Below are positions 45,822-53,801 of a stretch of 64,000 nucleotides of DNA, piece by piece. The stretch is taken from positions 80,183 to 144,182 of the forward strand of contig QBVC01000027.1 of the NCBI GenBank assembly GCA_003058495.1, given 5' to 3'. Below the pieces are notes generated by a model, which was not told the DNA's origin, did no database searches, and worked only from the letters and a program-made list of their open reading frames with translations. Position 1 is the first letter of the stretch. Every line of letters starts with the position of its first letter. The position numbers and the translations under genes were made by a program. The stretch is from a gamma proteobacterium symbiont of Ctena orbiculata. GTDB lineage: Bacteria; Pseudomonadota; Gammaproteobacteria; Chromatiales; Chromatiaceae.

Positions 45822-46817
45822 ATGAAGCGTGGAATCGAAAGCTACCTGCAGCGGGAAAATGTCTGGCCCGACCGTTTCGACGAAAGCCATATCGATGAAC
45901 TGGTGTGGGAGGAGATAAGGGAGAGCGGCTCGGCGGGCGACTTTGCCAGCTATCTGGTCCATCGCCCCCAACCCGCAAGGTACATGGCTGAAGCCAAGGC
46001 AAGATACGAAGCGATCGACAAGCAGCTGGATAGAGAGCCTGTCTGCTATATCCATGCCGTGGAGCGGATCGAATCCCTGGCCGAAGGCGGAGAGGCCGGC
46101 GCGATGTTCCACATGGGCAAGATCTGTTCGCTGGGGATAGCGGTGGCGCAGGACTACGCCGCCGCGGAGCGCTGGTACCTGCGCGCGATCGAACGGGGCG
46201 AGGTTCGGGCCCACTGTAATCTTGGCTGGTTGTATCAGGCGGGCCTGGGTGTTGCCGAGGATAAGGTCAGGGCCTTTGAACTGCTCAGGTTCGGTGCTGA
46301 ACAGGGCGTGCCGGTAGCCAAGGCTACGGTGGGGGTCATGTTGCTGAACGGCGAGGGCTGCAGCGCCGATGCGGATCAGGCAATCGCCATTTTGAAAGCG
46401 GCCTTCGACGATGGCTACAACAACGCCGCAAACTGCCTCGCCGACGCCTATTTTGCCGGCGACTCCGTCGCCAAAGATGAGGCGCTCGCCTTCGATTGGC
46501 TGCTGCGTGGCGCAGAACGCGGGGATAGGCGAACCATGGCGATCCTCGGTCACTACCTGGTCACGGGCAGCCACGGTAAGCAGGATGTGCCCCGCGGCGT
46601 GGCCTATCTCTACGATGCGATGAACCGCGGTTTCACCTCGGCCTGTCTCTGGCTCGGCGCCCTCTACGAGCAGGGGCATGGGGTGGAACGCAATCCAAAC
46701 ATGGCACGGATGCTGTTTGAGAAGGGGAGCATGCTCGGTGATGAGGAGTGCGGCTTCGCCTTGGATAGGTTGAACAGCGGAGGCCTGCCGCCGAAGGATT
46801 TTCCGCGGCGAAATTGA
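45822..46817 (+). CDS. Sel1-like (TPR) repeat protein
   Basis: 331 residues with at least five Sel1 repeats from about residue 90 to 310, for example GAMFHMGKICSLGIAVAQDYAAAERWYLRAIERGEVRAHCNLGWLYQAGLGV, and NAANCLADAYFAGDSVAKDEALAFDWLLRGAERGD. No signal peptide. Such repeats mediate protein-protein contact, often in regulatory complexes. No partner gene is near. The first 85 residues (MKRGIESYLQRENVWPDRFDE...) are not recognised. Confidence 0.88.
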   Translation: MKRGIESYLQRENVWPDRFDESHIDELVWEEIRESGSAGDFASYLVHRPQPARYMAEAKARYEAIDKQLDREPVCYIHAVERIESLAEGGEAGAMFHMGKICSLGIAVAQDYAAAERWYLRAIERGEVRAHCNLGWLYQAGLGVAEDKVRAFELLRFGAEQGVPVAKATVGVMLLNGEGCSADADQAIAILKAAFDDGYNNAANCLADAYFAGDSVAKDEALAFDWLLRGAERGDRRTMAILGHYLVTGSHGKQDVPRGVAYLYDAMNRGFTSACLWLGALYEQGHGVERNPNMARMLFEKGSMLGDEECGFALDRLNSGGLPPKDFPRRN

Positions 46818-46880
46818 CCGGCACAGGGATGAGATATTTTTTAACGAAGTCGTTTGAGTGAAATCTGATTGGAGAGACCC

Positions 46881-47231
46881 ATGCAAGACACAAAGCTAGA
46901 TCCAAGCGAGATTCAGACGCCTCTATCAGTGGTCTATGATGGTACAGACTCTGCCGTCGCGGAAGAGATCCGCTTCCTGAAATCGAGAAACAAAGAGAGC
47001 AGGTTGATGTTTGTCGAGACTGACGCGCCAGCCAAGGGCGGCAGCGGTCAAGGCGGGAGTTCGTCTGCACTGAATGGAAAATTGACCGTGCGAGACGATG
47101 CAAACCATGCGTATACCGGTCTCCAAGCCCTCTATGCCGCCCACGTGGCAATCGGCCTGGGATCCTGGTTTGAAATGTGCAGATTGCCGGGTTTTCTCAG
47201 CGTGGGCACCGGCATCAGGCCAAAAGAGTGA
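46881..47231 (+). CDS. Degenerate DCC/DUF393-family protein
   Basis: 116 residues from ATG 46881 after GGAGAG. PLSVVYDGTDSAVAEEIRFLKSRNKESRLMFVETDAP matches the start of DUF393 'thiol-disulfide oxidoreductase DCC' proteins, but their DGxCxxC (DCC) motif reads DGTDSAV, so the redox cysteines are absent. The later HAYTGLQALYAAHVAIGLGSWFEMCRLPGFLSVGTGI matches the family's C-terminal part. A 20-residue Gly/Ser-rich stretch (KGGSGQGGSSSA) interrupts the fold. It may be a non-redox paralog. It is bounded by repeat copies 2 and 3 some hundreds of bases away. Confidence 0.6.
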   Translation: MQDTKLDPSEIQTPLSVVYDGTDSAVAEEIRFLKSRNKESRLMFVETDAPAKGGSGQGGSSSALNGKLTVRDDANHAYTGLQALYAAHVAIGLGSWFEMCRLPGFLSVGTGIRPKE

Positions 47232-47310
47232 TGCCTCTTACTGGTTACTCACTTTACTCAGATATCAAATATACGGCTGCCGGAATAATTCGAGAACCTC
47301 TGATTAACTC

Positions 47311-47404
47311 TCTTTTCGTCATCCCGGCTCTTTTCGTCATCCCGGCGAATGCCGGGATCCAGGAAAATCAAGCACATGGATTCCGGCTTTCGCCGGAATG
47401 ATGG
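47311..47404. repeat. Dispersed inverted repeat, copy 3, with 18-base tandem duplication
   Basis: Element at 47335-47404 (CGTCATCCCGGCGAATGCCGGGATCC ... GGATTCCGGCTTTCGCCGGAATGATGG in outline), here with arms inverted in type relative to copies 1 and 2. TCTTTTCGTCATCCCGGC occurs twice in tandem (47311-47328 and 47329-47346), a local duplication of the left end. Confidence 0.8.
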
Positions 47405-47438
47405 TTTAATCAGACCTTCCTTAGTGGTCACGCTCTCC

Positions 47439-48335
47439 TTATCCACTGGAGAGTCGTCTGATCTCGCGGATCAGTGCGCTGTGGTCCAAATCCCCGTCTC
47501 CCGCTTCCAGGAGGCTGCGGTAGAGATCGCGGCAGAGTTCCGTCGCCGGCAGACTGATGCCGAGTTCCGCGGCGAAATCGAGGGCCTGCTGCAGATCTTT
47601 CAGCTGGGTGCGGCAGCGTCCTCCGGGCTCGAAATCCTCCTCGATCATCCGCTGGCCATGGAGTTCGAGTACCCGGGAGGCGGCGAAGCCGCCAGCGAGC
47701 GCCTCGCGCACCGCGCCGAGATCGGCCGCTGCGGATTCGGCGAGAAGGAAGGCCTCGGATACAGCGCCGATATTCAAGCCGACAATGATCTGGTTGGCCA
47801 TCTTCGCGACCTGGCCGGAACCGCAGCCACCGATGTGGACAACGCGCTGGCCGACGATGCCAAAGAGGTGGCTGGCGCGCTCTACGGCCTCCTCGGCGCC
47901 GCCGGCCATGATGCTGAGGCTGCCCTGTTCCGCGCCGACGACCCCGCCGGAGACGGGGGCATCGACAAACTCTGCCCCCTTCACGGCGGCCAGCGCCGCC
48001 AGTCTTTGAGTCAGCGGGACGGCCGTGGTGCCCATGTCGATCAAGAGCGAATCGGGCGCGATCGAGGCGAGCAGGCCATCCTCGCCGCAGACGACCTCTT
48101 CAACCGCTGTTGAGTCGGAGAGCATGACCACGACCGTCGTCGATTGGCGGGCGAGATCCGCGGGGGTGGGGGCCGACTCGACCCCGGGATAGCGCCGGCA
48201 GAAGGCTTGCGCCTTTTCCGGGGAACGGTTCCAGACCAGCAGTGGGGTGCCCGTGTCCGCGATGCGCGCGGCCATGGGCCGACCCATCAGACCGAGCCCG
48301 GCAAAGCCGATGATCTCATTCTCTCTCTTTTCCAT
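47439..48335 (-). CDS. NAD-binding 3-hydroxyisobutyrate dehydrogenase-family protein, tartronate semialdehyde reductase paralog
   Basis: 298 residues from ATG 48335 (MEKRENEIIGFAGLGLMGRPMAARI); an upstream frame reaching 48440 is rejected since it would translate through the operator. Marks: the Rossmann GFAGLGLMG, DAPVSGGVVGAEQGSLSIMAGG (substrate loop), and GCGSGQVAKMANQIIVGLN (catalytic Lys). It matches glxR of this window throughout but is more divergent (for example GRCRTQLKDLQQAL). Divergent from frc2 over a region with two operators, so it is likely induced with oxalate catabolism; it may reduce tartronate semialdehyde or glyoxylate. Confidence 0.88.
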   Translation of the reverse strand: MEKRENEIIGFAGLGLMGRPMAARIADTGTPLLVWNRSPEKAQAFCRRYPGVESAPTPADLARQSTTVVVMLSDSTAVEEVVCGEDGLLASIAPDSLLIDMGTTAVPLTQRLAALAAVKGAEFVDAPVSGGVVGAEQGSLSIMAGGAEEAVERASHLFGIVGQRVVHIGGCGSGQVAKMANQIIVGLNIGAVSEAFLLAESAAADLGAVREALAGGFAASRVLELHGQRMIEEDFEPGGRCRTQLKDLQQALDFAAELGISLPATELCRDLYRSLLEAGDGDLDHSALIREIRRLSSG

Positions 48336-48406
48336 AGCTGCAACCCGTTGATGACAGTGAAGGCGTGTGGTGGGGACCTGACGGTTACATTTTAGGGCTA
48401 TTTTCC

Positions 48407-48455
48407 TTGACAAGAAAACAATCTGGTATACAATATACAAGTATACATTATACCA
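48407..48455 (+). promoter_or_regulatory. frc2 promoter with two regulon operators
   Basis: TTGACA (48407-48412), 16 bases, TACAAT (48429-48434): a strong sigma70 promoter. Operator TGGTATACAATATACAA (48424-48440) covers its -10 and AAGTATACATTATACCA (48439-48455) adjoins it. The pair sits between the divergent reductase (start 48335) and frc2 (start 48628). Confidence 0.75.
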
Positions 48456-48627
48456 AAAAGCATTCTGTACACCCGAAGTCCAGGGAACGCAAAGCAGTAG
48501 AGCTGTGATTATGCCGTATCAGCTTAAATAGCTGATTAGTAAGTATAATATTTGCCAATAATCCTGATTGGCCAGGGACTGTACGGAGACCATTTACTGC
48601 ACTGACCCCAAAGAAGGTGACTTGAAC

Positions 48628-49884
48628 ATGAGCAAAGCACTTCCACTTGACGGCGTAAAAATCATCGATTTCACCCATGTGCAGGCCGGACCGGCCTGTA
48701 CCCAACTTCTGGCCTGGTTTGGTGCCGATGTCATCAAGGTCGAACGCCCCGGATCAGGTGATGTGACCCGTAGCCAGCTGCGCGACATGCCAGATGCGGA
48801 TGCCCTCTATTTCACCATGCTCAACAGCAACAAGCGATCCCTCTCGCTCAACACCAAGACCCCCGAAGGCAAGGAGGTTCTGGAGAAGATGATCAGGGAG
48901 TCCGACGTGCTGGTCGAGAACTTCGCCCCGGGGGCATTGGACAGGATGGGTTTCTCCTGGGAGCGCATCCAGGAGCTCAACCCGAAACTTATCCTGGCGT
49001 CTGTCAGCGGATTCAGCGAGGGTCATCACTACGAGGATCTGAAGGTCTACGAAAACGTGGCCCAGTGTGCCGGTGGCTCCGCCTCGACAACCGGTTTCTG
49101 GGACGGCCCGCCGACGGTAAGCGCCGCGGCGCTGGGCGATTCGAATACCGGCATGCACCTTGCCATCGGGATCCTCACCGCATTGATCGGACGGGATAAG
49201 AGCGGCAAGGGGCAGAAGGTCGCCTGTTCCATGCAGGACGCCGTGTTGAACCTCTGTCGGGTCAAGCTGCGCGACCAGCAGCGTCTCGACCGCCTCGGCT
49301 ATCTGGAGGAGTATCCCCAGTATCCCCATGGCGAATTCAGCGACGTGGTACCCCGCGGCGGCAATGCCGGCGGTGGCGGCCAGCCCGGCTGGGTGTTGAA
49401 ATGCAAGGGCTGGGAGACCGATCCCAACGCCTATATCTATTTCACTATCCAGGGTCATGCCTGGGAGCCGATCTGCCAGGCCCTGGACAAGCCGGAGTGG
49501 ATCGACGATCCGGCGTACATGACCGCGGAGGCCCGCCAGGACAAGATCTTCGAGATCTTCGAGACCATTGAAGAGTGGCTCTCGACCAAGACCAAGTTCG
49601 AGGCCGTGGACATCCTGCGCAAATACTCCATCCCCTGCTCGCCGGTGATGTCGATGAAAGAGCTGGCGGATGATGAATCACTGCGGGATAGCGGCTCCAT
49701 CGTGGAGGTGCCCCACAAGGTGAGAGGCAGTTACCTCACTGTCGGCAGTCCGATCAAGTTTTCGGACATGAGGCCCGAGATAACAGGTTCGCCCCTGCTG
49801 GGAGAGCATACGGATGAAGTGTTGGCTGAGCTGGGTTACAGCAAGGATCAGATTGCGGCCATGCATGAAGCAAAAGCTGTATAG
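48628..49884 (+). CDS. frc: Formyl-CoA:oxalate CoA-transferase paralog 2
   Basis: 418 residues from ATG 48628, close to Oxalobacter FRC throughout: [31 protein letters not shown] (Gln at the Trp48 position, as in YfdW), [23 protein letters not shown] with the catalytic Asp, and the glycine loop [35 protein letters not shown] ends the core. This is the more conventional of the two transferases, and the likely main formyl-CoA:oxalate enzyme. It stands apart from oxc and is followed by a terminator, so it is monocistronic. Confidence 0.95.
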   Translation: MSKALPLDGVKIIDFTHVQAGPACTQLLAWFGADVIKVERPGSGDVTRSQLRDMPDADALYFTMLNSNKRSLSLNTKTPEGKEVLEKMIRESDVLVENFAPGALDRMGFSWERIQELNPKLILASVSGFSEGHHYEDLKVYENVAQCAGGSASTTGFWDGPPTVSAAALGDSNTGMHLAIGILTALIGRDKSGKGQKVACSMQDAVLNLCRVKLRDQQRLDRLGYLEEYPQYPHGEFSDVVPRGGNAGGGGQPGWVLKCKGWETDPNAYIYFTIQGHAWEPICQALDKPEWIDDPAYMTAEARQDKIFEIFETIEEWLSTKTKFEAVDILRKYSIPCSPVMSMKELADDESLRDSGSIVEVPHKVRGSYLTVGSPIKFSDMRPEITGSPLLGEHTDEVLAELGYSKDQIAAMHEAKAV

Positions 49885-49919
49885 GATGTAATTTGTATCT
49901 GTAATGTCGTGTACCCTCC

Positions 49920-49956
49920 TGAGGCGGCGTCCATCCCCGGAAGCCGCCTTTTTTTT
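49920..49956 (+). terminator. Rho-independent terminator after frc2
   Basis: AGGCGGC (49921-49927) pairs with GCCGCCT (49942-49948), directly followed by a run of eight T from 49948. It is 36 bases after the frc2 stop. Confidence 0.9.
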
Positions 49957-50042
49957 CACCGGGTCACTGACTGCGTGGAATATTTCATCGCCTGTTGAAA
50001 AGGGCAGGGCATGTTTTTTCAGAATACTCGGGTGTTGCCGGC

Positions 50043-50471
50043 ATGCAATGGGAAACTGATTATCGACAGCTAGTCGCCGCCATGGGTGACGCCGTGGTGA
50101 TATCCGACACGGAGGGTAGGATCAGGCTTTGGAATCCAGCCGCGGAGCGTATATTCGGGTTTAGCGAAACCGAGGCCCTGGGACAGTCCCTCGATCTTAT
50201 CATTCCGGAGAAACAGCGCCAGCGTCATTGGGATGGCTACCACGAGACCATGCGCAGCGGCAAGACCCGCTACGCAACCGATCTGTTGCGGGTTCCCGCG
50301 ATCGGCAAAAACGCCCGGCGTCTTTCCATTGCCTTCAGCGTCGCCTTGCTCTACTCGGAAGATAAAGAAGTGTCGGGAATGGTTGCCGTCATCCGCGATG
50401 AGACCGAGCGTTTCAATGCCGAGCGTGAACTGCGCAAGCGCCTTGCGGAACTCGAACAGGACGCTGACTGA
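50043..50471 (+). CDS. Single-domain PAS protein
   Basis: 142 residues from ATG 50043. A PAS fold is visible from about residue 5 to 125: YRQLVAAMGDAVVISDTEGRIRLWNPAAERIFGFSETEALGQSLDLIIPE, a central helix, then VSGMVAVIRDETERF. No kinase, cyclase or DNA-binding part follows, so it is a stand-alone sensor that may work by protein contact. A short helical tail (RELRKRLAELEQDAD) could dimerise. Located between frc2 and a small membrane protein, with no evident partner. Confidence 0.88.
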   Translation: MQWETDYRQLVAAMGDAVVISDTEGRIRLWNPAAERIFGFSETEALGQSLDLIIPEKQRQRHWDGYHETMRSGKTRYATDLLRVPAIGKNARRLSIAFSVALLYSEDKEVSGMVAVIRDETERFNAERELRKRLAELEQDAD

Positions 50472-50569
50472 ATCCGGCCGGCCTCGGCTTGCAATACTGG
50501 CGCATCATTTGCCAGTTACGGATGACTGCCCTAGGATGCTATTTGCAAAGCCATAAGCGGAAGAGAGCG

Positions 50570-50923
50570 ATGAACGAAAGCCAGGAGTCGATGCACAGAG
50601 TAAGTCCCGGAGGCTTTTCCATCACCCTGTTTATCGGCTGCACAATCTATTTCGGGTTGGTCAATCATGGCTGGCAGACCCTGCTTACCTTCAAGGCGGC
50701 TATCTTCATTCTGCTGGGCATCCTTTTTTCCGTGCTGCTGATAGGCGTTCCCTTCCATCTGCTCAGGATCTGGTTGGAAAAGCGGGTATTCAAGACGGCG
50801 GAGACCAGCCTCTCACCGACCGGGGCGAAACAGCTCAAAACCACCGCCACCCTGCTGATGGTGGTTCAGGTGGTGCTGACCTTCTATCTGACGAAATTCG
50901 CCTACCTTTGGTACTTTTCCTGA
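50570..50923 (+). CDS. Small membrane protein, three helices, unknown
   Basis: 117 residues from ATG 50570 (MNESQESMHRVSPGG), upstream codons rejected for lack of a ribosome site (GGAAGAGAG precedes this ATG). Hydrophobic helices: FSITLFIGCTIYFGLV, LLTFKAAIFILLGILFSVLLIGVPFHLL and TATLLMVVQVVLTFYLTKFAYLWYF. A positively charged loop (RIWLEKRVFK) lies inside. No domain recognised. Confidence 0.6.
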   Translation: MNESQESMHRVSPGGFSITLFIGCTIYFGLVNHGWQTLLTFKAAIFILLGILFSVLLIGVPFHLLRIWLEKRVFKTAETSLSPTGAKQLKTTATLLMVVQVVLTFYLTKFAYLWYFS

Positions 50924-51103
50924 GAGTCAGCCCGTCCAAGGGCGGCACTTGAAGAGATCCGCATTGCCGGGCCGGCTGGTTGATCGTTGTGGCGGGGTGA
51001 TACCGGCATGGCGGTTGAGGAACCTGGACCATCAGCTTCGGCACTGGGTCCATCCCGGGTGGCTGTCGGCGGGATCTGTTTCAAGTTGGCAGACCGGCGC
51101 CTG

Positions 51104-51337
51104 TCACTCCTCTGCCAGGGGCGGTGGGCTGAAGAGTTCCGGGTTCAAGCCCTGTTTTGCATGCAATGCGGAATCCGGCTTCGCGAGATGCTCGGAAAAG
51201 ATTTCCAGTTCCCGATGCTGCAGCAGCCGGAGCCCTTCCCGGAAAATCTCGCTGCTGTCCACATAACGTCCTGATTCCAACAGTGATTTAACAAAATTTG
51301 CCTGGGAATCCGTGATCGATATCAGTTCTATTTGCAT
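51104..51337 (-). CDS. Orphan ParD-family antitoxin
   Basis: 77 residues. SITDSQANFVKSLLESGRYVDSSEIFREGLRLLQHRELE is the ribbon-helix-helix and first helix of ParD antitoxins, which bind their own promoter and neutralise ParE. No ParE reading frame follows on the minus strand (the next 180 bases hold only shadow frames), so the toxin is lost or acts elsewhere. A regulon-like palindrome is 31 bases upstream of its start. Confidence 0.8.
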   Translation of the reverse strand: MQIELISITDSQANFVKSLLESGRYVDSSEIFREGLRLLQHRELEIFSEHLAKPDSALHAKQGLNPELFSPPPLAEE

Positions 51338-51367
51338 GAGTGGGATACCATTTTCGCAATGAGTATA

Positions 51368-51384
51368 TGGTATACATTATGCCA
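51368..51384 (-). promoter_or_regulatory. Palindrome before parD resembling the regulon operator
   Basis: TGGTATACATTATGCCA has one mismatch between arms and core TGGTATACAT. On the minus strand TTGTTT, 16 bases, TAATGT makes a candidate parD promoter whose -10 overlaps this palindrome. It may be a ParD operator rather than a GntR site. Confidence 0.5.
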
Positions 51385-51479
51385 ATTTTTACAAAAAACA
51401 AGTCTTTTCCATTCCGGAAATACCAATCGCTTTTCCAGGTATTGCTGGCGAATAGCTGCCATCGGCCTGCTTGTGGTTT

Positions 51480-52343
51480 TCAACTCTCCGCGCCTTGCTC
51501 GGCCCCGGGATCGGCTATGCAATCGAATCCATCGAGCTGTGCGAAGACCCGTATCCGTTCGCAGGCATCCTGGATCATCGCCGACCTGTTTTTCCAGTCC
51601 GCTGCTACCGGCAACACCGAGCCGTCGGCAAACCTGGCCAGGTCATCCCGGGCATCCTTCAGATAGGCCTTGCCGTACAGCCGGAGGTGGATCGATTTGC
51701 TGATTCCTCGCATGGCGCCCTCCACCCCGGCCTGCAGGATCGAGGGCGTGGCATCGGCGGCGATGCCGCCAAGCAGGCTTCTGACATCCTTTTTCGCCCG
51801 CCTCAGGGTCGGGCGTTCGGCGTAGAGCGCCACTTCAAGCAGGTTCGATATGCGTTTTAGACGGATCGGGCTCCCTTGATAGGGGAGTGTGCTTTCGTCC
51901 GGCTCGACCTCTCTGCTGGCGGCACGCAGGGATTTCTCCGCCTCCCTGATATGGGTGAGCAGGGTGATGGCATCGCCTATGCTCTCTTCATACCGGCCCA
52001 CGGAGAGGTTGTAGGCGCCGTAGCTCGCAAGCAGGGAGAGCAGCACATGGCCGCGATAGAGCCGGGTCTCATGCTTGGGGGCCTCGGCGAGGGCGCAGTC
52101 GAGGAAGGCGTCGATCCTGGCGTGGCCGCTGAGCAGCGCCTTGATGTAGCCGCTTGAGATCTCGCCTTCGCTGTCGGTAACCGTATGTTGGTTTCCGTTC
52201 TTGTCGGTAAACTGTGTATCCGCGCAGCGCTTGTCGAAGATGAGTTCGCTTTTCAAAAAGCCCGGTAGTGATATTGAGCTGCAGCCGCTGACGATCAGCG
52301 AGAGCAGGCAGGCCATGACAAGCGAATGAAACCTGGCAGGCAT
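51480..52343 (-). CDS. Predicted lipoprotein, unknown function
   Basis: 287 residues with a lipoprotein signal: MPARFHSLVMACLLSLIVSGCSS, lipobox VSGC. The mature region is mainly helical with many charged residues; it contains alternating hydrophobic helices near 90-130 (LLSLLASYGAYNLSVGRYEESIGDAITLLTHI). No recognised domain. The C-terminus is acidic (DPGAEQGAES). It is next to parD on the same strand, 142 bases apart, and no operon partner is evident. Confidence 0.7.
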   Translation of the reverse strand: MPARFHSLVMACLLSLIVSGCSSISLPGFLKSELIFDKRCADTQFTDKNGNQHTVTDSEGEISSGYIKALLSGHARIDAFLDCALAEAPKHETRLYRGHVLLSLLASYGAYNLSVGRYEESIGDAITLLTHIREAEKSLRAASREVEPDESTLPYQGSPIRLKRISNLLEVALYAERPTLRRAKKDVRSLLGGIAADATPSILQAGVEGAMRGISKSIHLRLYGKAYLKDARDDLARFADGSVLPVAADWKNRSAMIQDACERIRVFAQLDGFDCIADPGAEQGAES

Positions 52344-52760
52344 GAGTTATCCCCCTTGTTGTTATCTCATACCATCAGACAACAATGGATTTTGATTTCC
52401 CGATGCTGTCTGGTTGAATTCCATTCAGCAAAAATCAAGATTGCATCTGATGAGCGATTGTTTTGCTTGATCAATTCCAATTTCAGGATAGCAGGGTATC
52501 CCGTATATGTAAGCGTTGAGGATGCGTCGGTTCCATGCAGATGGTTTTTCGTCGCCACCCAGCTTGTTCCAGAAAGTTTGCCTCTAACCGACTGCATGTA
52601 CCACTGTTTGGAGAATATTTTTATTAATGGATTTTTTTCGGGACCTTTTTTCACTCTTCTTGCGTCTTGACCTGTAACACCGGCAGGAAAGCAACCAAAC
52701 CAAAATGGAAAAGGTGTGAATATCCACCAACCGTTAACGACCAAACAAGAGGACAGTAAA
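52344..52760. other. Intergenic region, no gene seen
   Basis: 417 bases between the lipoprotein start and the DsrE gene, divergent, so it carries promoters of both. AAGAGGACAG just before 52761 is the ribosome site of the DsrE gene. No operator of the regulon and no RNA was recognised. Confidence 0.4.
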
Positions 52761-53129
52761 ATGACCGAACAAAAACAACTCGTGGTAATAGTAACCCGTG
52801 GCTGTGACGATGAACGGGCATCCGTGGCATGGAGTGTGGCCAACGGTGGTATCGCATCCGGCTACAAGGTGACCATGTTTCTGGTCAGCGCCGGTGCGGA
52901 CTGGGCGCGCAAGGGGGCGGCGGAGCATGCCCGTCCCAATCCCCTCGATCCGCCGGTTACCGAGATGATGCAGAACGTGCTCGACAACGAGGGCGCGATC
53001 CTGGTCTGCCCGCCCTGTGCCAAGGTGCGGGGCTATGAGCCCGACAACCTGATCCCGGGTGCCCAGCTGGCGGGCTCCACCGCGATGCTGGGTGTGGTCA
53101 GCGAGGGGGCCTCCACCCTGACCTTTTAG
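52761..53129 (+). CDS. DsrE-family protein
   Basis: 122 residues, starting ATG 52761 with AGAGGACAG. DsrE/YchN fold: QLVVIVTRGCDDERASVAWSVANGGIASGYKVTMFLVSAGADWARKG; the pattern ILVCPPCAKVRGYEPDNLIPGAQL puts a CxxC pair near residue 80. DsrE-like proteins pass sulfur or bind small ligands in sulfur metabolism and tRNA thiolation. It is followed at 51 bases by the sigma factor on the same strand; the link is not understood. Confidence 0.85.
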   Translation: MTEQKQLVVIVTRGCDDERASVAWSVANGGIASGYKVTMFLVSAGADWARKGAAEHARPNPLDPPVTEMMQNVLDNEGAILVCPPCAKVRGYEPDNLIPGAQLAGSTAMLGVVSEGASTLTF

Positions 53130-53180
53130 GCTATGCTTTGTTCCAGTGCCGGCGGGTCCGGCACTGGAACCGACAGACAG

Positions 53181-53801
53181 ATGACCGACAACGAAAAACA
53201 ACAACGCAAGGCCTGGTTCAGCCAGGCCGTCGACGACTGCATGTCCTCCCTCTATGCCATGGCGCTGCGCCTGACCAACAACAGCGCCGATGCGGAGGAT
53301 CTGGTCGCCGAGGCGGTGACCAAGGCCTGGAAGTCGCTGCACCTGCTTGAGCAGCCCGATCGTTTTCGTCCCTGGATCTATGCCATACAACGCAACCTCT
53401 ATATCAGCCAGTACCGAAAGAAGCAGGCGCGGCCCGATACCTCGAGTTACGACGCCCTCTCCGACGGCTGCAGCGACGGGGAGATCGCCGCCCTGTTGAT
53501 CGAGCAGCCGGATGAGTTTCTCTCCTGGTGGGCCAATCCCGAGGAGGCGTTCGTCAACGGTCTGCTGGGCGATGAGATTGTGAAGGCGCTGGATGCGATT
53601 CCGGAGGCCTACCGTGAGACGGTGATCCTGGTCAACCTGGAGGGTCTCGCCTACGACGAGGCGGCCGAGGCGCTGGGGGTCTCCCCGGGCACCATCCGCT
53701 CACGGATGAATCGGGGCCGCACCCTGTTACAAAAACAGCTCTGGCTGCATGCGATCGATGCGGGATTGGTCAGCCAAGATTCAATCATGGAGTCCACGTG
53801 A
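53181..53801 (+). CDS. ECF-type RNA polymerase sigma factor
   Basis: 206 residues from ATG 53181 (TTG at 53133 is a weaker alternative). Sigma region 2: LYAMALRLTNNSADAEDLVAEAVTKAWKSLHLLEQPDRFRPWIYAIQRNLYISQYRKK; region 4: ALDAIPEAYRETVILVNLEGLAYDEAAEALGVSPGTIRSRMNRGRTLLQK. It is longer between the two regions than usual ECF factors, with an acidic loop (DALSDGCSDGEIAALLIEQPDEF). Overlaps its anti-sigma partner at TGATG. It may respond to a redox or metal signal, given the zinc-type partner. Confidence 0.9.
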   Translation: MTDNEKQQRKAWFSQAVDDCMSSLYAMALRLTNNSADAEDLVAEAVTKAWKSLHLLEQPDRFRPWIYAIQRNLYISQYRKKQARPDTSSYDALSDGCSDGEIAALLIEQPDEFLSWWANPEEAFVNGLLGDEIVKALDAIPEAYRETVILVNLEGLAYDEAAEALGVSPGTIRSRMNRGRTLLQKQLWLHAIDAGLVSQDSIMEST

